From the NCBI RefSeq assembly GCF_003966155.1, contig NZ_RXNS01000017.1:1-64000 (forward strand): DNA of 64,000 nucleotides, written 5' to 3'. The notes beneath the pieces were generated by a model. It was not told the origin of the DNA. It was given only the letters and a program-made list of their open reading frames with translations, and did not search any database. The position numbers were made by a program, and so were the translations under genes. The DNA comes from Halomonas nitroreducens. Its GTDB lineage: Bacteria; Pseudomonadota; Gammaproteobacteria; Pseudomonadales; Halomonadaceae. This document shows positions 9,534 through 17,541 of the stretch, piece by piece. The first letter of the stretch is position 1. Each line of letters opens with the position of its first letter.

Positions 9534-10205
9534 TCAGCTCGCCTGGCGCACGGCCGCCGGCGGCTCCGGCAAGGGGGCGTTCATGGCCGCGACCACCACC
9601 GGGCGCAGGCGGCGTACCAGGTCGCGTACCGTGACGTGCTCGTCATAGTCCTTTTCGGCGATATCGCGCAGCGCATCCAGGCCCGAGAGGGTGAAGATCA
9701 CTGTGCCCAGCATGAAGTGCAGGCGCCAGAAACGCTCGGCATCCGGCAGGTCGGGGGTGGCGCGGCGCACCAGCTCGGTGAAGCGAGTGAAGACGCTGCC
9801 ATACTCGTCCTGGATGTATCGTCGCAGGTGCCCCTGGGCCTGGCTGTAGGCCAGCCCCAGCAGGCGCATGAACACCTTCAGGCTGTTGCGCTCCGCCGGT
9901 ACCTCCAGCACGGTGCGCGCCATGGTCTCCAGCAGCTCCTCCAGGGGGATCTCGTCGCCCTCCCCCGCGTGCCGCGCCTCGAGCTCGTCCAGGGCGGTGT
10001 GAAAGCGCGCCGTGAAGGGATCGAGGTAGCGGGCGAAGACCGCCTGGATCAGCGACTTCTTGGAGCCGAAGTGGTAGTTGACCGCCGCGAGGTTGACCTT
10101 GGCCTTGCTGGTGATGTTGCGCAGCGAGGTCTCGGCGAAACCGCGCTCGGCGAACAGCACCTCGGCAGTATCGAGGATGCGGGTAACGGTATCGGGCTGA
10201 GCCAT
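9534..10205 (-). CDS. psrA: TetR-family fatty-acid regulator PsrA
   Basis: About 223 residues. The N-terminal TetR helix-turn-helix has RILDTAEVLFAERGFAETSL and VNLAAVNYHFGSKKSLIQAV; the C-terminal ligand domain includes FMRLLGLAYSQAQGHLRRY. These closely match recalled Pseudomonas PsrA, a repressor released by long-chain fatty acyl ligands that controls beta-oxidation genes and rpoS. Divergence from lexA is also the Pseudomonas arrangement. The start is placed at 10205 (MAQPDT) rather than the in-frame ATG at 10229, because the latter falls inside the predicted PsrA operator. Autoregulation is therefore likely. Confidence 0.88.
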   Translation of the reverse strand: MAQPDTVTRILDTAEVLFAERGFAETSLRNITSKAKVNLAAVNYHFGSKKSLIQAVFARYLDPFTARFHTALDELEARHAGEGDEIPLEELLETMARTVLEVPAERNSLKVFMRLLGLAYSQAQGHLRRYIQDEYGSVFTRFTELVRRATPDLPDAERFWRLHFMLGTVIFTLSGLDALRDIAEKDYDEHVTVRDLVRRLRPVVVAAMNAPLPEPPAAVRQAS

Positions 10206-10222
10206 GGTGTGCGTCCGGGTTG

Positions 10223-10236
10223 GAAACATTTGTTTG
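10223..10236. promoter_or_regulatory. PsrA operator
   Basis: GAAAC-ATTT-GTTTG exactly fits the G/CAAAC(N2-4)GTTTG/C consensus known for PsrA. It lies 18 bases upstream of the psrA start. A second, overlapping half-site pair (GTTTGAAAC) occurs near 10293. Confidence 0.75.
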
Positions 10237-10386
10237 AATATGTCCCGAGTCTATGACACCCAAGGGCCTTGGCTCAATGCAGAGGCGGTCACGTGTTTGA
10301 AACGTATCCCCCGTGGAGCCTGGCCGCGCGAGCGACGCCCGGCGGACTGAGGTGCCGGACGGAGGCGTGAACCGGCCAACTCGCCT

Positions 10387-10423
10387 TTTACTGGATGGAT
10401 ACCCATGCTGTATACTTGCCCAA
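10387..10423 (+). promoter_or_regulatory. lexA promoter with two LexA-box-like sites
   Basis: A -35-like TTTACT (10387-10392) and -10 TATACT (10411-10416) are 18 bp apart. Two overlapping-phase CTG-N10-CAN sites cover them: CTGGATGGATACCCAT (10391-10406) and CTGTATACTTGCCCAA (10408-10423). The SOS consensus is CTG-N10-CAG, so the right arms are degenerate. The position over the promoter supports autorepression of lexA. Confidence 0.55.
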
Positions 10424-10472
10424 TAGACTGGCAGCATGGATGCCACCCACTGGTCCCCGCCCCGGAGGTCGC

Positions 10473-11135
10473 ATGACTCGCCCCCTCACCCCGCGTCAGC
10501 AGAATGTCTTCGACTTCATCGTCAAGACCATGAACGAGCTGGGCTACCCCCCGACCCGGGCCGAGATCTCCCGCGCCCTGGGCTTCAAGTCGCCCAACGC
10601 CGCCGAGGAGCACCTGCGTGCCCTGGAACGCAAGGGCGCCATCCGCATGATCCGCGGCACCTCCCGGGGCATCCGCCTGCCGGCCCAGGAGCCGGAGGCC
10701 GCGGCCGCCGCTGCGCCCCCGGAAGACACGCCCCCGCAGGGCCTGCCGATCATCGGCGAGGTGGCCGCCGGCAGCCCGATACTGGCTGCCGAGCATATCG
10801 ACCGCTACTGCCCGCTGCCCCCGGAATACTTCACCCCCCGGGCCGATTACCTGCTGCGGGTGCGCGGGCTGTCGATGAAGGACGTGGGCATCCTCGAGGG
10901 CGACCTGCTTGCCGTGCATCGTACCGAGCGGGTCCGCGACGGCCAGATCGTGGTGGCCCGCCTGGAGGACGACGTGACCGTCAAGCGCTTCCACCGCCAG
11001 GGCCACACCGTCACCCTCGAGGCCGAGAACCCCGACTTCGCGCCCATCGAGGTGGATCTTCGCCACCAGGCGCTGGAGATCGAGGGCATCGGGGTTGGGG
11101 TGATTCGCGGCGGCAATGGCCAGGCCCTCGGCTAA
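10473..11135 (+). CDS. lexA: SOS repressor LexA
   Basis: About 220 residues. The N-terminal winged helix ([20 protein letters not shown], then [14 protein letters not shown]) binds SOS boxes. The C-terminal S24 peptidase domain carries the Ala-Gly self-cleavage site in GEVAAGSP, the serine nucleophile in [10 protein letters not shown] and the lysine in DDVTVKRF. The start at 10473 is fixed by GGAGGTCGC in front of the ATG; the longer in-frame extension overlaps the promoter. dinB follows 47 bp later in the same direction. Unlike the lexA-sulA arrangement of Pseudomonas, the partner here is DNA polymerase IV. Confidence 0.95.
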   Translation: MTRPLTPRQQNVFDFIVKTMNELGYPPTRAEISRALGFKSPNAAEEHLRALERKGAIRMIRGTSRGIRLPAQEPEAAAAAAPPEDTPPQGLPIIGEVAAGSPILAAEHIDRYCPLPPEYFTPRADYLLRVRGLSMKDVGILEGDLLAVHRTERVRDGQIVVARLEDDVTVKRFHRQGHTVTLEAENPDFAPIEVDLRHQALEIEGIGVGVIRGGNGQALG

Positions 11136-11182
11136 CCCACGGTTTCTGGCCGGCGCCCCTCGCACCGGCCATTCCCTGACCC

Positions 11183-12241
11183 ATGACCCAGCGAGTTCGC
11201 AAGATCCTGCATGCCGACTGCGACTGCTTCTATGCGGCCGTGGAGATGCGCGATGACCCCAGCCTCAGGGAGATTCCCATCGCCATCGGCCGCTCGCGGG
11301 AGCATCGCGGGGTCATCGCCACCTGCAACTACCCTGCCCGCACCTATGGCATCCATTCCGCCATGCCCACGGCCCGGGCCCTGCGGCTCTGCCCGCACCT
11401 GACGCTGCTGCCCGGCGACTTCGACAAGTACCGGGAGGTCTCCCGGCAGATCCAGGCCATCTTCCATGAGCTCACGCCCCTGGTGGAGCCCCTCTCCCTG
11501 GACGAGGCCTTCCTGGATGTCACCGACGTGGAGGGCTTCCAGGGCAGTGCCACCTGGATGGCCCAGTGGCTCAAGCGGGAATGCCTGGCGCGCACCGGCA
11601 TCACCGTCTCGGTGGGCGTGGCCCCCTCGAAGTTCCTGGCCAAGATCGCCAGCGACTGGGACAAACCCGACGGCCTCACCGTGATTCCGCCCGAGCGGGT
11701 CGAGGGCTTCGTCGAGTCCCTGCCGGTCACCAAGCTGCATGGGGTGGGCCCGGCCACCGGCGCCCGCCTGGAGGCCCTGGAGATCGCCACCTGCGCGGAC
11801 CTGCGCCGGCAGCCGCTGGAGCGGTTGCTCGAGGAGTTCGGCAAGTTCGGCCACCGTCTCTATGAACTGGCCCGAGGCATCGACGAGCGGCCGGTCAAGG
11901 TGGAACGCGAGCGCAAGTCGGTGAGCGTGGAGTCCACCTTCGACCGCGACCTGCCCGACCTGGAGACTGCCAGGGCCGCCCTGGCCCCGCTGTGCGAGCG
12001 TCTCGAGGAACGCCTGGCCCGCCACGGGCATCCCCCGCTGACCGGCATCTTCGTCAAGGTGCGCTTCGATGACTTCAACCTGACGACCCTGGAGAGCCGC
12101 GGCTTGGCGACCGACCTGGCCAGCTACCGGAGCCTGCTGGAACAGGCCTGGGCCCGGGCCCACCGGCCAGTGCGCCTGCTGGGGGTCGGGGTGCGGCTAT
12201 TGCCGGAAGGTGCCCGTCAGCAGTTGAGCCTGCCGATCTGA
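11183..12241 (+). CDS. dinB: DNA polymerase IV (DinB)
   Basis: Y-family translesion polymerase of 352 residues. The metal-binding aspartate lies in HADCDCFYAAVE, the catalytic pair in SLDEAFLDVT, and a helix-hairpin-helix region with LHGVGPATGARLEALEI follows. The little-finger domain ends in QQLSLPI, a canonical C-terminal beta-clamp-binding peptide. It extends mismatched primers and bypasses minor-groove adducts. It is probably co-transcribed with lexA and thus SOS-induced. The ribosome site is weak, suggesting low translation or coupling to lexA. Confidence 0.95.
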   Translation: MTQRVRKILHADCDCFYAAVEMRDDPSLREIPIAIGRSREHRGVIATCNYPARTYGIHSAMPTARALRLCPHLTLLPGDFDKYREVSRQIQAIFHELTPLVEPLSLDEAFLDVTDVEGFQGSATWMAQWLKRECLARTGITVSVGVAPSKFLAKIASDWDKPDGLTVIPPERVEGFVESLPVTKLHGVGPATGARLEALEIATCADLRRQPLERLLEEFGKFGHRLYELARGIDERPVKVERERKSVSVESTFDRDLPDLETARAALAPLCERLEERLARHGHPPLTGIFVKVRFDDFNLTTLESRGLATDLASYRSLLEQAWARAHRPVRLLGVGVRLLPEGARQQLSLPI

Positions 12242-12267
12242 GCCGTAGCCTCTCAGCTGTGTGGCCC

Positions 12268-12639
12268 TTAGCCCCTGCAGCCGGCCCTGTCGCCCCCGCC
12301 GGTCTGCGGCAAGTAAAGCCCCTGGCGGCGTGCCTCCCTGGCGATGGCGGCGTCTCCCCGGCAGCGTGCCACCCGATGGATCGCCAGGCGACGGGGCAGG
12401 AATAGCACTTCCATGAGCAGCCAGGCCAGCAGGAAGCCGGGCACCACCAGCCGGCTCCAGCCCAGCAGGGTGAACTGGCTCAGCAGGGCCAGGCTGGCCG
12501 GCGTCAGCAGCAGGCCGAACCAGACCTGGTGAAGGCCGAGAAAGCGATTGTCGTTCAGCAGCTGTCGACGCAGGGAGCGGGGGGATTCGCCCAGGGGAGA
12601 CGCCTTGATGTTCACGTAGAAGCTCGCACCAGCAACCAT
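12268..12639 (-). CDS. Small membrane protein, function unknown
   Basis: About 123 residues with two hydrophobic segments (roughly residues 45-65 and 70-90 from the chosen start), a basic N-terminus (SPRSLRRQLLNDNRFLGLHQ) and a C-terminal part rich in arginine. I do not recognise the family. The start is uncertain: ATG at 12639 lacks a clear ribosome site and a GTG at 12615 (VNIKASPLGE) is an alternative. It converges with dinB, and the next gene upstream on its strand is the phosphatase at 12809. The codon pattern and hydrophobic layout make a real gene likely. Confidence 0.5.
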   Translation of the reverse strand: MVAGASFYVNIKASPLGESPRSLRRQLLNDNRFLGLHQVWFGLLLTPASLALLSQFTLLGWSRLVVPGFLLAWLLMEVLFLPRRLAIHRVARCRGDAAIAREARRQGLYLPQTGGGDRAGCRG

Positions 12640-12808
12640 CGAGGATGGGCTACTATGCCAGCCCCGGCACCTCGCCAAAGCCGGCTGAAGATCATCAAAA
12701 CCCGACCTTCTCCCCGTATGGTTACCGTAGGGCTACATAGGAACGTGATCTGGCTACATTAGCTAACACTGTGGTCAGGCAAGGGGACCAAGCGAAGCCA
12801 GGCTCGAC

Positions 12809-13240
12809 CTAGAGCTTCCCCTGCCAGCTGGCGACCGCCTTGACCAGCAGCTGGTGCACCTGACGATAGACCTCGGGTGAGCGCCGGTGCGGGTCGGGGA
12901 TCTCCTGGTGCCCTTCCAGCCAGCGCCCCAGCAGCATCGTCTTGCCCAGCGAGGCGGCATCGAGGTGCGACACCTCCCAGCGCTGGTTCTCGGTCATCAC
13001 CAGCACCAGATCCGCGGCCCTGAGCATCTCGACCGTCAGCTGGCGGGCCTGATGTCCCTCAAGGGTCAGCCCCTCGGCCTCGGCCAGGGTGACGACCGCG
13101 GGGTCGGCCTCACGCCCCTGGGGGGCGGCCAGCCCCGCCGACTCGATGCGCCGGTCGGGATAGGCCTGGCGCAGCAGCGCCTCGGCCACCGGGCTGCGAC
13201 AGACATTCCCCGTGCATACCACCAGAATGCGCTCGAACAT
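12809..13240 (-). CDS. Low-molecular-weight protein-tyrosine phosphatase
   Basis: 143 residues, the normal size for the family. The P-loop CTGNVCRS (C-x5-R-S) is at residues 9-16 and the general-acid loop DPHRRSPEVY near residue 115. In bacteria such enzymes (Wzb, Etp, PtpA types) dephosphorylate tyrosine kinases that control exopolysaccharide export, or arsenate-reductase-like targets. The conserved DP-x-tyrosine region favours the Wzb type. No Wzc kinase or wza gene adjoins it, so its partner is unknown. The ATG at 13240 has a strong AAGGAG. Heptamer repeats fill the DNA upstream. Confidence 0.88.
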   Translation of the reverse strand: MFERILVVCTGNVCRSPVAEALLRQAYPDRRIESAGLAAPQGREADPAVVTLAEAEGLTLEGHQARQLTVEMLRAADLVLVMTENQRWEVSHLDAASLGKTMLLGRWLEGHQEIPDPHRRSPEVYRQVHQLLVKAVASWQGKL

Positions 13241-13271
13241 GTGCGCTCCTTGTTCAGTGTCGGCAAGCCCT

Positions 13272-13372
13272 TGCCCCTCGCTCCTCGCTCTTCGCCCCTC
13301 GCTCCTTACCCTCTTGCTCCTTGCTCCTCACTCCTTGCTCCTCGTCCCTTACTCCTCAGTCCTCGCCCCTAT
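13272..13372. repeat. Degenerate heptamer repeat tract
   Basis: About 100 bp of pyrimidine-rich, roughly 7-base units such as CTCGCTC, CTTGCTC, CTCGCCC and CTTACTC, between the phosphatase start and the stop of the permease at 13369. It is a more degenerate version of the arrays at 8121 and 9413. Confidence 0.7.
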
Positions 13373-14040
13373 TTCGTATCGATATAGCGGTGATCGTTGA
13401 AGGTGGCCACCCAGTCGGGGTGGTAGACCATCAGGATGCTCATCAGCATGCCGGTGATGAAGGCTTCCGAGGGCATCAGCAGGGGCAGGAAGCGGGCATA
13501 CTCCAGCGCCTGGTGCATGGCCTGGGCATCGGTGGCGCCAAGGGCCATCAGGCCCACTGCGGCGCCCCCAGCTCCCAACGTGGCCAGCGCGGAGCCAAAA
13601 AAACAGCCCACGAACAGGAACACCATCAGGTGGTCGGGCAGGTGCCGGTCCACCAGGCGCCAGACCACACTGATGACCAAGGCCGGCACCACCCCGGTGA
13701 CCAGCACGTTGACGCCCAGTAGCGGCCATTCGACCCGCCCCAGCAGCACCATGGCAAGGTTCACCGCCACGATGGAGAGCAGCGCCAGGGGCGCCTTGAA
13801 CACCAGCGTCAGCAGGGCGGTGAACATCAGGTGCAGGGTGAGCCAGTCCACCGCCTGGGCGCGCAGTTGCCACAGCAGCATGACCATCACCGTGGCCGCC
13901 AGCCAGCGGTGTTGCAGCGCATGGTCGTCGAGTAGCGCCTGCCAGGGGCGGCGGCTCAGCGCCAGGCCGACGAAGGCCAGCGAGACGCCAGCCCCCAGCC
14001 ACAGCAGCCACGGCGCCAGTATCAGCTCGGAAAACGACAT
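13369..14040 (-). CDS. CbiM-like energy-coupling-factor permease (orphan)
   Basis: Membrane protein of 223 residues with about seven hydrophobic segments. Stretches such as HLMFTALLTLVFKAPLALLS and VFLFVGCFFGSAL resemble the CbiM/NikM substrate-capture group of ECF transporters as found in Pseudomonas and Halomonas relatives. The usual N-terminal HIPDG metal-binding start of true CbiM is absent, so cobalt or nickel specificity should not be assumed. No ATPase or T-component gene adjoins it. A GGAGG site precedes the ATG; it begins 12 bp after purU and is probably co-transcribed with it. Substrate unknown. Confidence 0.65.
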   Translation of the reverse strand: MSFSELILAPWLLWLGAGVSLAFVGLALSRRPWQALLDDHALQHRWLAATVMVMLLWQLRAQAVDWLTLHLMFTALLTLVFKAPLALLSIVAVNLAMVLLGRVEWPLLGVNVLVTGVVPALVISVVWRLVDRHLPDHLMVFLFVGCFFGSALATLGAGGAAVGLMALGATDAQAMHQALEYARFLPLLMPSEAFITGMLMSILMVYHPDWVATFNDHRYIDTK

Positions 14041-14052
14041 CGCGCCTCCGGT

Positions 14053-14907
14053 TCAGGCGAAGACCACGGTCTTGTTGCCGTGCACCAGCACGCGATCCTC
14101 CAGGTGCCAGCGCAGGCCACGGGCCAGCACGGCCTTTTCCACGTCACGGCCGAACCTCACCAGGTCGTTGGGGGTATGACAGTGGCTGACCCGATGAATA
14201 TCCTGCTCGATGATCGGACCGGCATCGAGCTCCTCGGTGACGTAGTGGCAGGTCGCGCCGATCAGTTTCACGCCCCGCTGATGGGCCTGGTGATAGGGCT
14301 TGGCACCGGCGAAGGACGGCAGGAAGCTGTGGTGGATATTGATCACCCGCCCGGCATAGCGCTCGCACAGGCTCGGCGGGAGGATCTGCATGTAACGCGC
14401 CAGCACCACGCAGTCGGCGCGCGCCTCGTCCACCAGCCGCTGCACCTCGGCGAAGGCCGGCGCCTTGTCGTCGGCGCTCACCGGCACATGGTGATAGGGA
14501 ATGCCATGCCACTCGACCAGGGCGCGAAGATCGTCATGGTTGGAGATCACCGCGGCGAGGTCGCAGTCCAGCTCGCCCGCGGTCCAGCGGTAGAGCAGGT
14601 CCACCAGGCAATGACTCTCCCGGGATACCATCAGCACCACCCGACGGCGTTGGCTGGTATCGTTGAGCGCCCAGTCCATCTCGAATTCTTCGGCGATCGG
14701 CGCGAAGGCGTCGCGCAGCGACTCATGGGACATGCCGATCGAATCGGCGAGGATCTCGTAGCGCATGAAGAAGCGCCCCGACTCGAGATCGGAGTGCTGG
14801 CTGGCCTCGGTGATGGACCCCCCATAGCCGGAAATGAAGGTCGATACCCGGGAGACGATCCCCAGGCGGTCGGGACAGGAAACCACCAGTCGATAGTAGT
14901 GTGACAT
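14053..14907 (-). CDS. purU: Formyltetrahydrofolate deformylase
   Basis: 284 residues. An N-terminal ACT domain (YRLVVSCPDRLGIVSRVSTF, about 1-85) is followed by a formyltransferase-fold domain with the catalytic asparagine-histidine region INIHHSFLPSF and the aspartate in HYVTEELDAGPII. PurU hydrolyses 10-formyl-THF to formate and THF, balancing one-carbon pools and feeding formate to purine synthesis; the ACT domain senses methionine/glycine in E. coli. The length and motif order are normal. It heads a short minus-strand unit with the CbiM-like permease. A dispersed repeat lies upstream. Confidence 0.95.
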   Translation of the reverse strand: MSHYYRLVVSCPDRLGIVSRVSTFISGYGGSITEASQHSDLESGRFFMRYEILADSIGMSHESLRDAFAPIAEEFEMDWALNDTSQRRRVVLMVSRESHCLVDLLYRWTAGELDCDLAAVISNHDDLRALVEWHGIPYHHVPVSADDKAPAFAEVQRLVDEARADCVVLARYMQILPPSLCERYAGRVINIHHSFLPSFAGAKPYHQAHQRGVKLIGATCHYVTEELDAGPIIEQDIHRVSHCHTPNDLVRFGRDVEKAVLARGLRWHLEDRVLVHGNKTVVFA

Positions 14908-15047
14908 CGGATGACCGTTGCTGTTGGGCGGACGAGAGAGCCCGCATTGTAGCGAAATCCTCGCGTCGGGTCAGACCGGGAGCCAGCACCGGGGATGATC
15001 AGACGGAAAACGTGAGACGCTTGATAACAGGGCAATCGCAGTCGGGT

Positions 15048-15153
15048 GGCGCCGGGGACAGGTCGAAGAGGGGGTCCTACGCCATGGATGGCGTCGGTAG
15101 CGCCCAGGGAGGGGTTCACAGCGCCCCCTCGTAGAACTGTCGACGGAGCAGCT
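15048..15153. repeat. Dispersed MITE-like repeat, copy 1
   Basis: The outer arms GGGGACAGGTCGAAGAGGGG and CGCCCCCTCGTAGAACTGTC are imperfect inverted repeats of each other. The interior holds GCGTCGGTAGCGCCCAGGGA and TTCACAGCG. The same arms and interior occur in inverted orientation at 33132-33324. It encodes nothing and lies between the divergent purU and RNase J genes. Confidence 0.75.
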
Positions 15154-15202
15154 CCTAGCACCAAGGCTATTTGCTATAGCCCTGCGCTTGATAAGGGCTT
15201 CG

Positions 15203-15232
15203 TTGTGGGCCCGGGCGACGATCCCGTATAGT
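15203..15232 (+). promoter_or_regulatory. Candidate promoter of the RNase J gene
   Basis: TTGTGG (15203-15208) and TATAGT (15227-15232) are separated by 18 bp and sit 32 bp before the ATG at 15265, giving a very short leader. Confidence 0.4.
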
Positions 15233-15264
15233 GAAGACACATTTCCCGGCCACCGGCCTTCTCG

Positions 15265-16941
15265 ATGCCCCTAGCCCGTGCCCAGATTCGTCCCCGCCGT
15301 CGCCCGCCGCTGCACTTCCTGCCGCTGGGCGGATGCGGCGAGATCGGCATGAACCTGAGCCTCTACGGCCACGCGGGAGAGTGGATCGCGGTGGATTGCG
15401 GCATGATGATCCGCCAGGACCTGCCGGACAGCCCCCTGCAGGTGCCCGACCTCTCGACACTGGCCACGCTGGGCATCCAGCCCTCGGCGCTGATCATCAC
15501 CCATGGCCACGAGGATCATATCGGTGCCGCCGCCTGGCTGTGGCCGAAGTGGGGCTGCCCGATCCATGCCACGCCCCTGGCCGCCGGCCTGCTGCGTGCG
15601 AAGTTTGCCGAGCGCGGACTGCGCCAGGAGGCCATCCGGGTCATCGAGCCCGGCGATGCCCTGGAGACCGGGCCCTTCACCCTGCGCTACCTGCCGCTCA
15701 CCCACTCCATTCCCGAGAGCTGCGCACTACTGATCGCCGCCGGCGAGCACCGGGTGCTGCATACCGGCGACTGGAAACTCGACCCCGAGCCGTTGATCGG
15801 CCCGCCCGTGGTTCCCGAGACCTATCGCAGCCTGGCGCCGGTGGACCTGGTGGTCGGCGATTCCACCAACGCCCTCGTCCCCGGGCACTCCCGCAGCGAG
15901 GGCGAGGTCGCACTGGCCCTGGAATCGGCGATTGGCAGCTGTCGGGGCCGCGTGGTGGTCAGCTGCTTCGCCAGCAACCTGGCCCGGGTGCTGGCCATCG
16001 CTCGCGCCGCCGACCGCTGTGGGCGCCGGGTGAGCCTGATGGGCCGCTCCATGGAACGCATGGTGGGGGTGGCCCGGGGACTCGGCTACCTGGAGGATTT
16101 CCCGCCGCTGGTACCGGTCTGTGACCTCGGTTACCTGCCCCCCGAGGAGGTGCTGGTGATTGCCACCGGCAGCCAGGGCGAGCCCCGGGCCGCCCTGTCC
16201 CGGCTGGCCCGGGGGCGCCATCGTCACTTCGAGCTGGAGAGCGGCGACAGCGTGATCTTCTCGGCTCGGGCCATCCCCGGCAACGAACGGCTGATCGAGC
16301 GCTTGAAGGCCGCCCTGGGGCGCTTCGGCGTGACCCTGATGGACGATACCAACCACCCGGAACTGCACGCCTCCGGGCATCCCGCCCAGGAGGAGCTCAC
16401 CACCCTCTATGGTTGGGTGCGCCCCCGGCGCCTGCTGCCGGTGCATGGCGAGCCACGCCATCAGCAGGCCCATCGGGCGCTCGCCGCAGAGCTCGGCATC
16501 GAGGCCCCCCTCACGCCCCAGAACGGCGACCTGATCCGCCTGGATGCCGAGGGCCTGCACCTCGAGGCCCGTCATCCCCAGTCGCCCCGCATGATCCACC
16601 AGGATGAGGTCGCGCCGCTGCCGGGGTTGGGCGGCGAGGATCGCTCACGCCATGGCCAGCTTCACCTGGCCTTGACGGTGGCCGCCACCGACCATGGCTG
16701 GACACGCCTGGGTCGGCTGCTGCTCGATACCAGCCAGTCGTCGCCGGTCGACGAGGACGCCTTCACCGACTGGCTGGACGACTGCCTCGAGGATATTCAC
16801 GTCGACACCCTCGCCGACCTGCGCCTCGCCCTGCGCCCGCGGCTGCTGGCCTGGATGGGCGAGCACCTGCGTCGGGTGCCGGAGATCCACCTGCAGATTC
16901 TCGCCGCCGAGTCGGAAGTCCTCTCAAGCTCGTCTGACTGA
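15265..16941 (+). CDS. rnj: RNase J-type metallo-beta-lactamase nuclease
   Basis: 558 residues, the RNase J length. The beta-lactamase core begins LHFLPLGGCGEIGMNL and carries the zinc motif HGHEDHIGA, a later histidine in LTHSIPES and aspartate in HTGDWKLD. A beta-CASP insert (GDSTNAL, SEGEV, SGR-like region) and the late HASGHPAQEEL and PVHGEPRHQQAH motifs complete the site. RNase J enzymes are 5'-3' exo- and endoribonucleases for RNA decay. Gammaproteobacteria usually depend on RNase E, so a full-length RNase J homologue here is notable though not unique. A shared bidirectional terminator follows. Confidence 0.85.
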   Translation: MPLARAQIRPRRRPPLHFLPLGGCGEIGMNLSLYGHAGEWIAVDCGMMIRQDLPDSPLQVPDLSTLATLGIQPSALIITHGHEDHIGAAAWLWPKWGCPIHATPLAAGLLRAKFAERGLRQEAIRVIEPGDALETGPFTLRYLPLTHSIPESCALLIAAGEHRVLHTGDWKLDPEPLIGPPVVPETYRSLAPVDLVVGDSTNALVPGHSRSEGEVALALESAIGSCRGRVVVSCFASNLARVLAIARAADRCGRRVSLMGRSMERMVGVARGLGYLEDFPPLVPVCDLGYLPPEEVLVIATGSQGEPRAALSRLARGRHRHFELESGDSVIFSARAIPGNERLIERLKAALGRFGVTLMDDTNHPELHASGHPAQEELTTLYGWVRPRRLLPVHGEPRHQQAHRALAAELGIEAPLTPQNGDLIRLDAEGLHLEARHPQSPRMIHQDEVAPLPGLGGEDRSRHGQLHLALTVAATDHGWTRLGRLLLDTSQSSPVDEDAFTDWLDDCLEDIHVDTLADLRLALRPRLLAWMGEHLRRVPEIHLQILAAESEVLSSSSD

Positions 16942-16958
16942 AGAGGCAAGGCAACAAA

Positions 16959-16991
16959 ACAAAGCTCCCGCCGTGATGGCGGGAGCTTTGT
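16959..16991. terminator. Bidirectional intrinsic terminator
   Basis: ACAAAGCTCCCGCC (16959-16972), loop GTGAT, and GGCGGGAGCTTTGT (16978-16991) form a perfect 14-bp stem with A/T flanks on both sides. It lies between the convergent RNase J and H-NS-like genes. Confidence 0.9.
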
Positions 16992-17017
16992 TCATCGCGC
17001 GATGACAGCGCCTGGGT

Positions 17018-17308
17018 TCAGGCGTTGTCGGCCTTCTTCGGCGGACGGCCACGCTTGCGCCGGGGCTGCTCCGGCACCAGGTCATCGACGGAGAGACCCG
17101 CCTCATTGATCTGCTCACGGATCTCGGCCAGCTTGCGAGCCTTCAGGGCTTCCTCTTCCTGGCGACGACGCTCCTCATCGTTTTTCTGCTCGATGACCTC
17201 ACCGATCACTTCGGCGAGCTTATGGAGTTGCTCCATGCTGAGCTGGCGAGCCGCGGCACGCGCCACGTTCTTGTTGCGAGCGATGCGCTCCAGGGATTCG
17301 TTGGACAT
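17018..17308 (-). CDS. H-NS-like nucleoid protein with AT-hook tail
   Basis: About 96 residues. The N-terminal two-thirds is charged and helical (MSNESLERIARNKNVARAAA, then a long coiled coil through EEERRRQEEEALKARKLAEI), ending in EINEAGLS-type residues like the oligomerisation part of H-NS family proteins. In place of the normal H-NS DNA-binding domain (YRF..G-x-x-W..GRTP) it ends with RRKRGRPPKKADNA, a textbook AT-hook (GRP core flanked by K/R). The start at 17308 is chosen for its GGAGGGGG site; an in-frame ATG nine codons upstream has none. Probably a minor-groove, A+T-seeking nucleoid or silencing protein; the family call is inference. Confidence 0.65.
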   Translation of the reverse strand: MSNESLERIARNKNVARAAARQLSMEQLHKLAEVIGEVIEQKNDEERRRQEEEALKARKLAEIREQINEAGLSVDDLVPEQPRRKRGRPPKKADNA

Positions 17309-17366
17309 TGCCCCCTCCGTATCGGGAATTCTCACGTTCGGTTGTGATCAACCGGGCCATAACGAA

Positions 17367-17394
17367 AGTATATTCGCAGACACCCGTTTGGCAA
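17367..17394 (-). promoter_or_regulatory. Promoter of the H-NS-like gene
   Basis: On the minus strand TTGCCA (complement of 17389-17394), a 16-bp spacer and TATACT (complement of 17367-17372) make a good sigma-70 promoter about 60 bp upstream of the start. Confidence 0.6.
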
Positions 17395-17499
17395 GAATAG
17401 CCGGCAGAAATTACCTGACCTCCGTGCGTGCCTGTGGCGGGAGGTATCGTGAGAGGGAGGAAAAAATCGGCAGAGTAAGGGAGCGTGGAGGGAGCATGA

Positions 17500-17532
17500 C
17501 CCGCCGGAAAAGGGAGTGCCTTTCCCGGCGGG
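17500..17532. terminator. Hairpin downstream of the Moco operon
   Basis: CCCGCCGG (17500-17507) pairs with CCGGCGGG (17525-17532) and AAAGG with CCTTT inside, around one A-C mismatch. It is 10 bp past the moaA stop. There is no clear T-run, so it is a terminator or an mRNA 3'-end stabiliser. Confidence 0.5.
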
Positions 17533-17541
17533 ACGGCAGGA

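Noticed and set aside
8022..13372. Heptamer arrays as a CRISPR
   Set aside because: Units are 7 bp with no spacers and no cas genes nearby.
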